A DNA stretch of 25,833 nt, from contig JBMFXG010000009.1 of NCBI GenBank assembly GCA_049964535.1, forward strand, positions 1-25,833, read 5' to 3'. This DNA is from JAJYZP01 sp049964535 (lineage in GTDB: Bacteria; Actinomycetota; Acidimicrobiia; Acidimicrobiales; Acidimicrobiaceae). Below the pieces are notes generated by a model that saw nothing but the letters and a program-made list of their open reading frames with translations, ran no database searches and was not told the DNA's origin. The position numbers and the translations under genes are program-made. Every line of letters starts with the position of its first letter. Positions within the stretch are counted from its first letter, which is position 1. This document shows, piece after piece, positions 16,078 through 25,065 of the stretch.

Positions 16078-17988
16078 TTACGATCCCTCGAGTAAAACGC
16101 TCTCCCCTCCTGGACCCTCCCTCAGAGTGGGCAGATCTGAGCTAGGATGCAACGCCTGGTACACCTCTTCCGCAAGTGTCGCACTGACCACTCCACTATT
16201 GACAAGCGCTTCAAGGCTCGCCGCTCTCAAGTTGCGAACCCCACCGAAGTGCTTCAAGAGCTGAGCCCGACGCTTTGGTCCGATCCCAACGACCTCATCG
16301 AGTGCAAGCGCTCCAACGGATTTCGATCGCAATGAACGGTGGAAGGTGATTGCAAAGCGGTGGGCCTCATCTCGTAGCGTCTGCAAGAGATAGAGTGCCG
16401 GGGACTGACGAGGCAGCCGAAGGGGAACGTGTTGGTACGGAAGGTAGATCTCCTCAAACTCCTTCGCTAGCCCTGCGAGCTCGATCTGATCAGTGAGACC
16501 CAACTCCTCCCGAACCTTAACTGCGACAGAGAGCTGACCCTGGCCACCATCGACGACAATAAGGTTCGGTCGATACGCAAATCGCTTCGATCGCTCCTCG
16601 ATGGGGAGCTTCTCCTCGTCAAGAAGTCGTTGAAGGCGTCGCCGCAGTACCTCTTCCATGGCAGCAAAGTCATCGTTTTTAGGCGTCGAGACTTTGAACC
16701 GTCGATAGTCCTTCCGCTTGATCAGAGCGTCCTCCATCACAACCATCGAACCAACGTAGTTCGATCCTTGCAGGTGGCTCATGTCGTAGCACTCGATTCG
16801 AAGCGGTGCAGAAGAGAGGCCGAGCGCTTGCTGTAGTGCGTTGAGCGCTTGAGAGCGCGCATTGTGATCGGATGCACGCCGCATCCGCTCACGCTTGAAC
16901 TCCTCACGTGCATTCGCTACTGCCATCTGAATCAGCTGACGCTTGTGGCCTCGCTGAGGGACCGAGATCTTGACTGGGCCGGACCGCAAGCCACGCAACC
17001 AGCCTTCAACCGTTTCAAGACCAGATGGAGCCTCGGCAACATAGATCTTCGGGGGTACCTCCATGATGCCATCGCCGTAGTGCAGTTCAAGAAACCGTTC
17101 CATGAGGACCGATGCCGAGAGGTCCTCCACTTTATCGATACTGAGTCCTCGTCGGCCCACGATCCTCCCCCGGCGCACCCGGAAGACCTGTGCCCGAGCC
17201 TCAAGCTCATCATCGACGTAGCCGATTACATCGAAGTTGTCAGTCGGCGAAGAAACGATCTCCTGACGCTCAACGACCTTTCGGACTGCCTCGAGCCGAT
17301 CCCGGAGTCGAGCGGCGACCTCGAAATCAAGATCGGCTGCAGCAGCACGCATCTCCCGATCGAGTCGACCGACGATCGAGGCGGTATCTCCTCGCAGAAA
17401 ACGAGACATCTCCTCGGTGATCTCGCCGTACCGCTCCCGATCGACGGCATCGATGCATGGACCACAGCACCGTTCGATATGGTAGAGCAGACACGGTCGA
17501 CCGAGTCGATTCTGTCGAGAAAACTTTGCGTCAGAACAGCTCCGCAGTGGGAAACTGCGCTGCAGAAGGTCGAGGGTCTCCCGCACCGCCGATGCATGGG
17601 GATACGGCCCGAAATACCGCACACCCTTGCGTTGCTTGCCTCGGACCACGGTTACCCTCGGCCATTCATCTGAGATCGTTAGAGCGAGCATTGGATAACT
17701 CTTGTCGTCACGAAGCCGCACGTTGTAACGTGGCTGATGCTCCTTGATGAGGTTGTACTCCAAGATCAGCGCCTCAACGTCACTGCTCACCGTTATCCAC
17801 TCGACCGAACTCGCATTCAGGACCATGGCTTGCGTCTTCGGTGTCAGAAGGTGCAACGGCTGAAAGTAGCTCGTAACCCTCGCTCGGAGCGACTTTGCCT
17901 TACCCACGTAGATAACTCGCCCTTCAGCATCTCTGAACTGGTAGGAGCCTGGGGCATCTGGGATGCTCTGTGGAGATGGGCGTTCCAT
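16078..17988 (-). CDS. uvrC: Excinuclease ABC subunit C
   Basis: A 636-residue dual-incision nuclease of nucleotide excision repair. The N-terminal GIY-YIG domain begins PDAPGSYQFRD...VIYVGKAKSLRARV and contains YNVRLRDDKSYP. A UVR helix pair for UvrB contact lies near residues 205-240 (ADLDFEVAARLRDRLEAV). The RNase H-like 5'-incision domain includes IECYDMSHLQGSN and LIVVDGGQGQL, and the C-terminal helix-hairpin-helix pair includes VGIGPKRRAQLLKHFGG. The ATG at 17988 is preferred to a GTG one codon earlier; no strong Shine-Dalgarno sequence is seen. It lies about 100 bp downstream of uvrA, on the same strand. Confidence 0.97.
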   Translation of the reverse strand: MERPSPQSIPDAPGSYQFRDAEGRVIYVGKAKSLRARVTSYFQPLHLLTPKTQAMVLNASSVEWITVSSDVEALILEYNLIKEHQPRYNVRLRDDKSYPMLALTISDEWPRVTVVRGKQRKGVRYFGPYPHASAVRETLDLLQRSFPLRSCSDAKFSRQNRLGRPCLLYHIERCCGPCIDAVDRERYGEITEEMSRFLRGDTASIVGRLDREMRAAAADLDFEVAARLRDRLEAVRKVVERQEIVSSPTDNFDVIGYVDDELEARAQVFRVRRGRIVGRRGLSIDKVEDLSASVLMERFLELHYGDGIMEVPPKIYVAEAPSGLETVEGWLRGLRSGPVKISVPQRGHKRQLIQMAVANAREEFKRERMRRASDHNARSQALNALQQALGLSSAPLRIECYDMSHLQGSNYVGSMVVMEDALIKRKDYRRFKVSTPKNDDFAAMEEVLRRRLQRLLDEEKLPIEERSKRFAYRPNLIVVDGGQGQLSVAVKVREELGLTDQIELAGLAKEFEEIYLPYQHVPLRLPRQSPALYLLQTLRDEAHRFAITFHRSLRSKSVGALALDEVVGIGPKRRAQLLKHFGGVRNLRAASLEALVNSGVVSATLAEEVYQALHPSSDLPTLREGPGGESVLLEGS

Positions 17989-18089
17989 CACAGCGTTACC
18001 GGAGACCTTGAGGGTAGGTCGAGAAGCTCTTCAGCATCGACAATGAACAGACGATGTGGAGCCAGCGAGACGCGTACGTCACGGTCGAC

Positions 18090-20951
18090 TCACCTCACGG
18101 GTCTCTCGGCTTCGGCAAGTCCTAACAGAGGACGGAGAAAAGCTCCGGTGTAGCTACCGGGCTGCATCGCTATCTCTTCAGGAGTGCCGAGCGCTACGAT
18201 CGATCCTCCTCGATCTCCACCTTCAGGACCCAAGTCGATCACGTGGTCTGCAGTTTTGATCACATCGAGGTTATGTTCGATCACGACCACGGTATTACCC
18301 TGATCGACCAGACTGTGCAGTACCTCGAGGAGCTTTCGAACATCCTCAAAGTGCAGTCCAGTCGTTGGTTCATCTAAGACGTACAGCGTGTGGCCAGTGG
18401 GGCGCTTGGCGAGCTCTGTCGCGAGCTTCACCCGCTGTGCTTCGCCTCCAGAGAGTGTGGTAGCGCTCTGGCCCATGCGCACATAGCCGAGTCCAACCTG
18501 ATCGAGAGTCTTGAGATAGCGCGTGATCGCAGGTTGAGCGGCAAAAAACTCGACGGCGTCGGCAATCGGCATCTGTAGAACGTCGGCAATCGAGACCCCA
18601 CGCCAGAGCACCTCGAGCGTGTCCCGGTTATAACGCGCTCCTTTGCAGACTTCGCAAGTGACGTACACATCGGGAAGAAAGTTCATCTCTATCTTCAGCG
18701 TTCCATCTCCCGAACACGCCTCACACCGGCCGCCTTTGACATTGAAGGAGAAGCGACCCGGTTGGTAACCCCGAACCTTCGCCTCTTGGCTCTGCGCAAA
18801 GAGCTTGCGAATATGGTCGAACACGCCAGTGTAGGTGGCCGGATTCGAGCGTGGGGTTCGTCCGATCGGTGATTGGTCGATATCAACGACCTTGTCGATC
18901 GCCTCCATGTTGACGACACGACGATGGCGTCCCGGCACCTCCTTTGCCCGATAGATCTGCTGCCTCAACGCTCTCAGCAGGATCTCGTTGACAAGAGTCG
19001 ACTTACCTGAGCCAGCAACCCCGGTGACAGCGACAAAGACCCCTAATGGGAAGCTAACGTCTATGCCCTTTAAGTTGTTCTCGCGGGCACCTTCGACGAT
19101 TAACTCGCCACTAACCTTCTCTCGACGAACCTCGGGCACCGGAACTCGCATTCTTCCGGAGAGATACTGACCAGTGATTGAGGTACGACTCTTTCGTAGC
19201 CCGCTTACTGGTCCGGCGTAGACGACGTTACCTCCGAGTTCACCGGCACCAGGGCCGATATCGACCACGTAGTCGGCAGCACGAATGGTGTCCTCGTCGT
19301 GCTCCACAACAACGACCGTGTTTCCCTGATCGCGCAGACGTACCAGCGTCTGAATCAGTCGTTCGTTGTCACGCTGATGAAGTCCTATGGATGGCTCATC
19401 AAGCACGTAGAGAACCCCGGCGAGCCCTGATCCGATCTGAGAGGCGAGACGAATTCGCTGTGCTTCCCCTCCCGAAAGTGTTCCCGAGGCCCGAGAAAGC
19501 GTAATGTATCCGAGCCCCACATCGTTGAGAAAGCGCAGTCGACCGATGATCTCCTTCACCACCTGTCGAGCTATCGACCACTCACGTTCCGTAAGATCGA
19601 GATTCGACAACAGAGAGAAGGACTCTTCTATAGCTACCGAGCAGAGGTCATAGATGGAGCGCCCAGCAATCGTGACTGCAAGCGATTCCGGCTTCAGGCG
19701 CGCACCGTGGCATGCAGAACAGGGAACCTCGCGCATGTATCCTTCGATTGCAATTCGAGCAGCATCGGTCTCACTCTCGCCATGGCGACGTTGAAGGTAT
19801 GGAATTACACCCTCAAAGTTCATCGAGAAGCTTCGCTTCGAGCCAAAGCGACTGGTATAAGCGACGACAATACTCTCTCCAGCGCCATGGAGTAGAATCT
19901 GGACCGCCTCCGGAGAGAGAGAGGACCACGGCTTGTTCATCGGAATCTTGTACTCCTTCGCTACCGAAGAGACAAGTCGATCGAAGTATGACGTTCGCCC
20001 GCTTGACCACGGAGCAATCGCACCTTGCAAGAGGGAGCGAGACGGATCTGGAACCACGAGATCGGGGTCAACCTCGTAGCGCGTACCCAAGCCGTCGCAG
20101 GTCGTACAAGCTCCGTAGGGCGAGTTGAAGGAGAAGTTGCGCGGCTCCAGGTCACCCAAGGAGATGCCACATTCCAGACACGCTAACGACTCTGAAAACG
20201 AGAGTCGATCGCCGAAGGTGCCGTCTTCAGCTAAGGTCTGAATCTCCACGACACCGTTTGACAGACTGAGCGCCGTTTCAATCGATTCGGTTAGGCGACG
20301 GCCCTGCCCGTCACGGACCACAAGACGATCGACGACAACCGAGATGGTGTGAACCTCATAGCGCTGCAGGTTTACCGCCGAGCGTTCACTCAGGTCAACG
20401 AGCTGTCCGTCGACGAGGACACGTGCAAAACCCTTCTTTGCCAAGTCGTCGAGGAGCGAGTGATATTCGCCTTTACGACCTGAGACCACGGGAGCGAGGA
20501 GGAGAAAACGTGTGCCTATCGGCATAGCCGCTACCTGGTCGACGATCTCTTGAGGGGTCTGGCGAGCAACGGGCCGACCACAGTTCGGACAGTGCGGATG
20601 TCCAATTCGAGCGTACAGTAGTCGGAGGTAGTCGTAGACCTCGGTCACAGTAGCGACGGTCGAACGGGGATTTTTCGAGGTTGACTTTTGGTCGATCGAG
20701 ATCGCAGGAGACAGGCCATCAATAAAGTCGACATCTGGCTTCTCCATGAGACCAAGGAACTGGCGAGCATACGCCGACAGTGACTCGACATAGCGACGCT
20801 GCCCTTCAGCAAAGATCGTGTCGAAAGCAAGGGACGACTTCCCAGAGCCGGATAGGCCCGTAAAGACGGTCAACTTATCACGAGGTATCTCGACATCGAT
20901 GTCCTTGAGGTTGTGCTCCCGGGCACCTTTAACTCTCAGCTTGTCTGGCAT
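18090..20951 (-). CDS. uvrA: Excinuclease ABC subunit A
   Basis: A 953-residue damage-recognition ATPase. Two ABC ATPase modules are intact: Walker A GLSGSGKSSLAFDT near residue 33 and GVAGSGKSTLVNEI in the second half, and signatures LSGGEAQRIRLASQ and LSGGEAQRVKLATE, each followed by VLDEPSIGLH or VLDEPTTGLH. The zinc modules are visible as CLEC...CTTC in the first half and CEAC...CEVC in the second. It scans DNA as a dimer with UvrB and loads UvrB at lesions. The start is ATG with GAGGAG only 2 nt away. No clear LexA-type operator (GAAC-N4-GTTC) is seen in the 200 bp upstream. Length is normal. Confidence 0.98.
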   Translation of the reverse strand: MPDKLRVKGAREHNLKDIDVEIPRDKLTVFTGLSGSGKSSLAFDTIFAEGQRRYVESLSAYARQFLGLMEKPDVDFIDGLSPAISIDQKSTSKNPRSTVATVTEVYDYLRLLYARIGHPHCPNCGRPVARQTPQEIVDQVAAMPIGTRFLLLAPVVSGRKGEYHSLLDDLAKKGFARVLVDGQLVDLSERSAVNLQRYEVHTISVVVDRLVVRDGQGRRLTESIETALSLSNGVVEIQTLAEDGTFGDRLSFSESLACLECGISLGDLEPRNFSFNSPYGACTTCDGLGTRYEVDPDLVVPDPSRSLLQGAIAPWSSGRTSYFDRLVSSVAKEYKIPMNKPWSSLSPEAVQILLHGAGESIVVAYTSRFGSKRSFSMNFEGVIPYLQRRHGESETDAARIAIEGYMREVPCSACHGARLKPESLAVTIAGRSIYDLCSVAIEESFSLLSNLDLTEREWSIARQVVKEIIGRLRFLNDVGLGYITLSRASGTLSGGEAQRIRLASQIGSGLAGVLYVLDEPSIGLHQRDNERLIQTLVRLRDQGNTVVVVEHDEDTIRAADYVVDIGPGAGELGGNVVYAGPVSGLRKSRTSITGQYLSGRMRVPVPEVRREKVSGELIVEGARENNLKGIDVSFPLGVFVAVTGVAGSGKSTLVNEILLRALRQQIYRAKEVPGRHRRVVNMEAIDKVVDIDQSPIGRTPRSNPATYTGVFDHIRKLFAQSQEAKVRGYQPGRFSFNVKGGRCEACSGDGTLKIEMNFLPDVYVTCEVCKGARYNRDTLEVLWRGVSIADVLQMPIADAVEFFAAQPAITRYLKTLDQVGLGYVRMGQSATTLSGGEAQRVKLATELAKRPTGHTLYVLDEPTTGLHFEDVRKLLEVLHSLVDQGNTVVVIEHNLDVIKTADHVIDLGPEGGDRGGSIVALGTPEEIAMQPGSYTGAFLRPLLGLAEAERPVR

Positions 20952-21360
20952 CGCTCCTCAATCACGTTCACCCTCCGGCCACCACCCTACAGGACACCGG
21001 GAGCTACGAATACGGAGAGGCACGTGCTCAGAGCTTCCGATCAGCAGGTGGATCATCCATCGACCGCATCATTCTTCAAACATGCAGGTAATTCACTACC
21101 GCTCGCAATAGTGAATCCCAATCGACTAACTTCTGCCGACCACGGCTTAGGAGGACGGTCGATGTGATCGTTTGCCAAGAATGCCAACGACACCAAGTAA
21201 AGAATGGTTCCGATCGTCCAGCGCCGACCAACCCTGCCGCAAAAGTGACCCCGAGAAGTACGACGGTTCCAACATTCCCGCCTTGAGCATGCTGGAGGTT
21301 GCGACGAGAGCTCACAGCAGTAAGTCCACTCGGCCAAACTCACTGCCATCCTCCCGACAC
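20952..21360. other. Gene-free stretch upstream of uvrA
   Basis: About 400 bp between uvrA and the recognisable part of the broken transposase. Frames on both strands are open in places, but none gives a known product. Part of it may be the decayed 3' end of the transposase, and it should also contain the uvrA promoter, which I could not pinpoint. Confidence 0.5.
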
Positions 21361-21994
21361 GTCATACCCCTACGAGGCACTTCGTCTCGGATCGGTGTTA
21401 TCGTTCTTGCTCCTCCGGGGAGCGTTATCGGATTGTAGAGCTCTTGGAGCACTCCCTCCCTCTCGAAGCGTGGCACGTTGGATGACATCGGCCAGATGTT
21501 GCGATGAATCACGACCGTAGAGGATAGCCAACGATCTTTCTTAAGTAGAGGTCCATGACGAAGTAGAGGTAGAAGAATGCTCCCTCGACGGGTCCTTACG
21601 TCCACGAACTATCGGTGACCCAGCTATCTCCGATAGTCGCTGCCCGATGGACAGGAATGTGACGTTTGCGTGGCTTTTGTGCTCATCTTCGTCGATGCTG
21701 TTCATTGTGAGCTCGCAGCATGCGATAGAACGTTGACTCAGACGCAAGGTAGCTTCCTCGGTCTGAAAGTGTTGGGACAATCTGCGTTGGAGGAAGCGAC
21801 GAGAACTCCTCAGAGTGACAGATGTCAAGGATGCTCTGGCGTTCCTCAGTAGAGAGTGCATGCTCAGGGACCACGTCAGTACAGGGTCGTTCTGGTCGAT
21901 CTTCCAGCATGAGTACTGCTGCCGTCACGTCTTTGGAGATCTCAATGAACTTCGAAACGGAACAGCTGAGGCTATAGCTTTGTGGAACAGCCAA
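21361..21994 (-). pseudogene. Broken IS3-type transposase (OrfB, DDE integrase) remnant
   Basis: The first part reads LSTEERQSILDI, SLPPTQIVPTLSDRG and YLASESTFYRMLRAH, the DNA-binding and linker region common to a group of IS3-family transposases. A TGA (21683-21685) ends that frame. Beyond it, in the same frame, come WVTDSSWT (first catalytic Asp region), a TAA at 21596-21598, then GPVEGAFFYLYFVMDLY and RKIVGY. A frameshift near 21520 moves the reading to SSQHLADVIQRATLREG and LQSDNAPRRSK (second catalytic Asp region). The final Glu region is not recognisable. Two stops and one frameshift mean it is dead. It lies between uvrA and the MFS gene. Confidence 0.85.
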
Positions 21995-22008
21995 CGGCGA
22001 TACTCAGA

Positions 22009-22031
22009 GACCGGTGAAGATCTCACCGGTC
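22009..22031. repeat. Perfect 9-bp inverted repeat (hairpin)
   Basis: GACCGGTGA and TCACCGGTC pair perfectly around the 5-nt loop AGATC. It lies 14 bp upstream of the first Met of the transposase remnant (minus strand). No T-run follows on either strand, so it is not a standard Rho-independent terminator. Confidence 0.75.
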
Positions 22032-22564
22032 AGCCGTGAATTAGCTTGAGCAAACAATCGCTCAAGCGGACTGGGTCCGTTTCTCTTGGATCTCGGGAGT
22101 TCAGAGATGAACGCACCAACAACGCAGTGGAGCAGTGCGCGGCGGAGAAAATGCCGGCTGACAACCTCACCATCTACGACCCATCCGCTCCAGATCGCGA
22201 GAGCTTTAGTACGCCATCTCTTCTTCCAATCCGCACGCCGTCGCGGTCTCACCTGCTCTCTCCCCAAATCCTTGTCGCTGTAGCGGTTCAGTTATCAGTC
22301 GAACCTCCTTGCGTCCGCAACGGAGAGAGCGCAACGACCGAAGGTACTGTGTCGAAACGACAGCGGACGTCGAAGCTCGGTCCTACTCGACACCGTCTCT
22401 TACTGCGCACTAGCACCGTGAAAGCGCCCTCGACCACCACACGAACCGAGGTCGGAAAAGCCCAAGCTCAATCCGAACACATCGTTACCACGTTTTCTCA
22501 AAGCACCCATCTCAGCAAGGTCAGCGCCATCCACCAGAGGAGGAAGGGAACTGCGCCGGCATAC
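22032..22564. other. Gene-free stretch between the IS3 remnant and the MFS gene
   Basis: About 530 bp with frames up to 177 codons on the plus strand and 87 on the minus strand. None has a recognisable domain, and the long plus frame is rich in Ser, Thr, Arg and Pro in the way of non-coding frames. It may include decayed flanks of the insertion sequence. Confidence 0.45.
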
Positions 22565-24025
22565 CTAGGACGTGATTGATGTCCTGCGCAACGACACTGC
22601 GAGACCAAATGAGAGCACCAACACGCCGAGTGCGCCCACTACGCCGAGTGCAAAACGATGACCGATTGCTGCATAGGCCGTCCCTGCCACAGAACCAACG
22701 GACGAGGCCGCCACCAAAGCACCAAGTATCCCAACCCCAAGACTCGAACCCATTGCGTCAAAGATCTGGACAACTGAAGAGATCGAACCTTCACTGCGTA
22801 ACGGGGCGTGTCCGAGTGCAAGTAACGTAACCGCTGGGTAGGTGATACCCACTCCCCCGCCGGCGAGAAACCACGCTAGCTCCGAATACCAACCCGACAG
22901 CCCTGGAGAGAGAAAGTCCACCATCAAGATGACGAGCCCGACGGCCTCAAGGACCGTACCAAGCATGACCTTTTGAACGGTCGACAACGAGCCGAGGCGG
23001 TGACCTTGTAACCACGATCCACCAGACCACGAGATCGATGAGGACGTCAGAACCAGTCCAGCGAGCGCTATCGGAAGATGTTTACCACGATAGAGCAGTA
23101 AGGGGAGCAATGGCTCTATCCCAAAAAACGCACACGAGATAGTAGCGCGTAGTAGAAGCGTACCCACGAATGAGCGACGGTCAAGCACCGTCACACGATG
23201 GACTAAGAGCGCCACAGACACCATCGTCACCACGAGACCTACACTCAACAAGAGAGTCCGGATCGTGCCATGAGTTGAAAACCCCGCAATCGTGAGAGCC
23301 AATCCGATCGAGACAGACGCTGCGATCAGCCCAGAGATGACGAGAGAGCGATCCACATCGACAGGATCTAACGACTCGATTGTGGGTTCATCGCGTTCTT
23401 TGCTTTCGGCTTGCTCCTCTTGCGACTCTATCTGCCGCAGACTCCGGAAAGCGACCGAACCCGCCGCCAACGTGAAAGGGATAATACCAAGGATCACCAG
23501 ACGCCATGAGGTCTGTTGGGCAACGTATCCAGCGAGCGGAGGCGCTATAAACGATGGAACGATCCAGGTGGTAGCAAAGATCGCCAGGAGCTTCGGTCGG
23601 ACAGCAGGACCAAAGTAACGATTTACGACGATATATGAAATAACCAGCGAACCACCGGCTCCAAAGCCCTGGATCGATCGTCCGACCACGACAACCAACA
23701 TCGAGGGGGCGAGTCCAGCGGTGCCAAGTCCCAGCGAGAAAATCAGTAGTCCAGCTGTCAGTGATCGTGTCGGACGATGGCGGTCGGCTATTCCACCGAG
23801 AACGACACCTCCAACCAACATGGCAAGCGTGAAGCTTGAGAAGACCCAGCCGTAGAGACCGAGATGACCCAGAGCCCGCTCGGCCAATGGCAGTGCTGTC
23901 GACACACCAAGGTTTTCGATCGCTCCAATGCTCACGATCGACACGACGCCCAGAATGAGTCTTCGGTGAACGAGATCGACACGCTCCCCGATAATCCGAT
24001 CGAAGAGGCCTCGATGCTGTAGCAC
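22565..24025 (-). CDS. Major facilitator superfamily transporter, probable drug:H+ antiporter type
   Basis: About 486 residues with 12-14 hydrophobic segments. Loop 2-3 carries the MFS motif GGVVLGGIADRHRPT, and VVGRSIQGFGAGGSLVISYIV matches helix 4 of multidrug exporters. SFIAPPLAGYVAQQTSWRLV recalls the antiporter motif C region (a GP-rich helix before a WR loop), which favours export. A hydrophilic, Glu-rich central loop (IESQEEQAESKERDEP) splits the halves. The frame is open from a TTG at 24061, but GAGGAG at 24032-24037 stands exactly 6 nt before the GTG at 24025, which is chosen. The substrate is unknown. It lies downstream of uvrB and the second methyltransferase, after a 329-bp gap. 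Confidence 0.87.
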   Translation of the reverse strand: MLQHRGLFDRIIGERVDLVHRRLILGVVSIVSIGAIENLGVSTALPLAERALGHLGLYGWVFSSFTLAMLVGGVVLGGIADRHRPTRSLTAGLLIFSLGLGTAGLAPSMLVVVVGRSIQGFGAGGSLVISYIVVNRYFGPAVRPKLLAIFATTWIVPSFIAPPLAGYVAQQTSWRLVILGIIPFTLAAGSVAFRSLRQIESQEEQAESKERDEPTIESLDPVDVDRSLVISGLIAASVSIGLALTIAGFSTHGTIRTLLLSVGLVVTMVSVALLVHRVTVLDRRSFVGTLLLRATISCAFFGIEPLLPLLLYRGKHLPIALAGLVLTSSSISWSGGSWLQGHRLGSLSTVQKVMLGTVLEAVGLVILMVDFLSPGLSGWYSELAWFLAGGGVGITYPAVTLLALGHAPLRSEGSISSVVQIFDAMGSSLGVGILGALVAASSVGSVAGTAYAAIGHRFALGVVGALGVLVLSFGLAVSLRRTSITS

Positions 24026-24143
24026 TTCGCACTCCTCGAAAATCGTCCCTCTTAAGCCCAATCCAGCCTAGCCGAGCATGCGTGATCTAGGACTGGATGC
24101 CAAACCGCTCGGCGCTGCTGACAAAATATCTGTTGCCACTGCC

Positions 24144-24311
24144 TCAAAGATTAGGACCACGAGCACGATCGAGTTCGGTCAGCAGTGTGAAGACCAGCCC
24201 TAGCCACTCTTGTATGCCAGGCGCTCTACTTTGGATAGATCTGGCATGGGAACTATCCGCTGCATAGCGCACCGCATCAGCGACACCGACCGCATACGGA
24301 CTCAGCACCAT
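24144..24311 (-). CDS. Possible 55-residue protein, hypothetical
   Basis: An ATG-started frame of 55 codons lies wholly in the gap between the second methyltransferase and the MFS gene. Its product reads like a small folded protein, with SPYAVGVADAVRYAAD then IQEWLGLVFTLLTELDRARG, two amphipathic stretches. There is no obvious Shine-Dalgarno sequence and I know no homologue. It could equally be chance or a remnant. Confidence 0.25.
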   Translation of the reverse strand: MVLSPYAVGVADAVRYAADSSHARSIQSRAPGIQEWLGLVFTLLTELDRARGPNL

Positions 24312-24354
24312 AGCATGCTGCGACCATTTTCATGAACGGTACGAAAACCTAGAA

Positions 24355-25065
24355 TTAGTCGCTATCGATGCGATGGAAGCACGACCAAAGACCAGAACCT
24401 GCCCTGCTATAAACCCCACTAAATTCGGAACCAAGCGAACGAGCAACGTCCTGAGGACTCAGATAGATCGGCGTCTGTTCCGCAAGCGATGAGACGAACA
24501 GGAGGTATCCATCGCTCCGCAACACACGGCGGTACTCCGACGAGAACAGAAACATATTTACCACAACCACGAGATCAACTGAACTATCGCGAATCGGTAG
24601 CGCAGATGCATCACACAGCACAAGGTTTGATCTCTCAACTGCAACATGACGGAGCATCTCCAGGGAGAGGTCTACCGAAACCACCTCGTTGCAGTAGTCC
24701 GATAGCGCTTGCGTGTGATTTCCGCTCCCGCACCCTACCTCAAGCGCAGTACCTCCTCGTCCTGTTCGACCACGAGTCAGTCCATCGACAAGAGAAGCCT
24801 CACGCTCCGCCGAGGCTCGCTCAGCCCAAACGGGAGCTAGGGCATCGAAGTTCTCTCGCACCCGCTGCGCATCACGAATAGACCACAGCTTCTCTGATCG
24901 ACCTATCCGAGCGCTCAGGACGCGCATGGGATGTTCTCGCAACGACGACCCACTCGTTTCCGATGGCACCGTTGAGGAAGGTTCTAACCACCTGAGCTGA
25001 GCTCCTACGTCAGCAGAGGTTTGATCTTCACTGCCCGCTAGACCCTCTCCAGACGAAGCGTGCAC
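24355..25065 (-). CDS. Class I SAM-dependent methyltransferase, substrate unknown
   Basis: A 236-residue protein. The first 60 residues are Ser/Glu-rich and low in hydrophobics. The methyltransferase core then shows FDALAPVWAERA, motif I ALEVGCGSGNHTQAL (about residues 106-120), VVSVDLSLEML (acidic strand 2 end), LCDASALPIRDSSVDLVVVV and VLRSDGYLLFVSS (post-motif). The order resembles small-molecule or quinone methyltransferases, but no substrate motif is clear. The GTG start overlaps the uvrB stop by one base (TAGTG). A strong AAGGAGG inside the last codons of uvrB lies 10 nt before it, which supports the long N-terminus. It is probably co-transcribed with uvrB. Confidence 0.8.
   Translation of the reverse strand: MHASSGEGLAGSEDQTSADVGAQLRWLEPSSTVPSETSGSSLREHPMRVLSARIGRSEKLWSIRDAQRVRENFDALAPVWAERASAEREASLVDGLTRGRTGRGGTALEVGCGSGNHTQALSDYCNEVVSVDLSLEMLRHVAVERSNLVLCDASALPIRDSSVDLVVVVNMFLFSSEYRRVLRSDGYLLFVSSLAEQTPIYLSPQDVARSLGSEFSGVYSRAGSGLWSCFHRIDSD

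Noticed and set aside
16849..17673. A 274-codon plus-strand frame opposite uvrC.
   Set aside because: It is antisense to well-conserved uvrC sequence and its translation has no recognisable domain; it is a shadow frame.
20952..21110. SOS (LexA) operator upstream of uvrA.
   Set aside because: No GAAC-N4-GTTC or close variant was found; isolated GTTC at 20965 lacks its partner half-site.
22046..22579. Long plus-strand frame of 177 codons.
   Set aside because: Composition is Ser/Thr/Arg/Pro-rich without any domain, it has no Shine-Dalgarno, and it runs into the 3' end of the MFS gene on the opposite strand.
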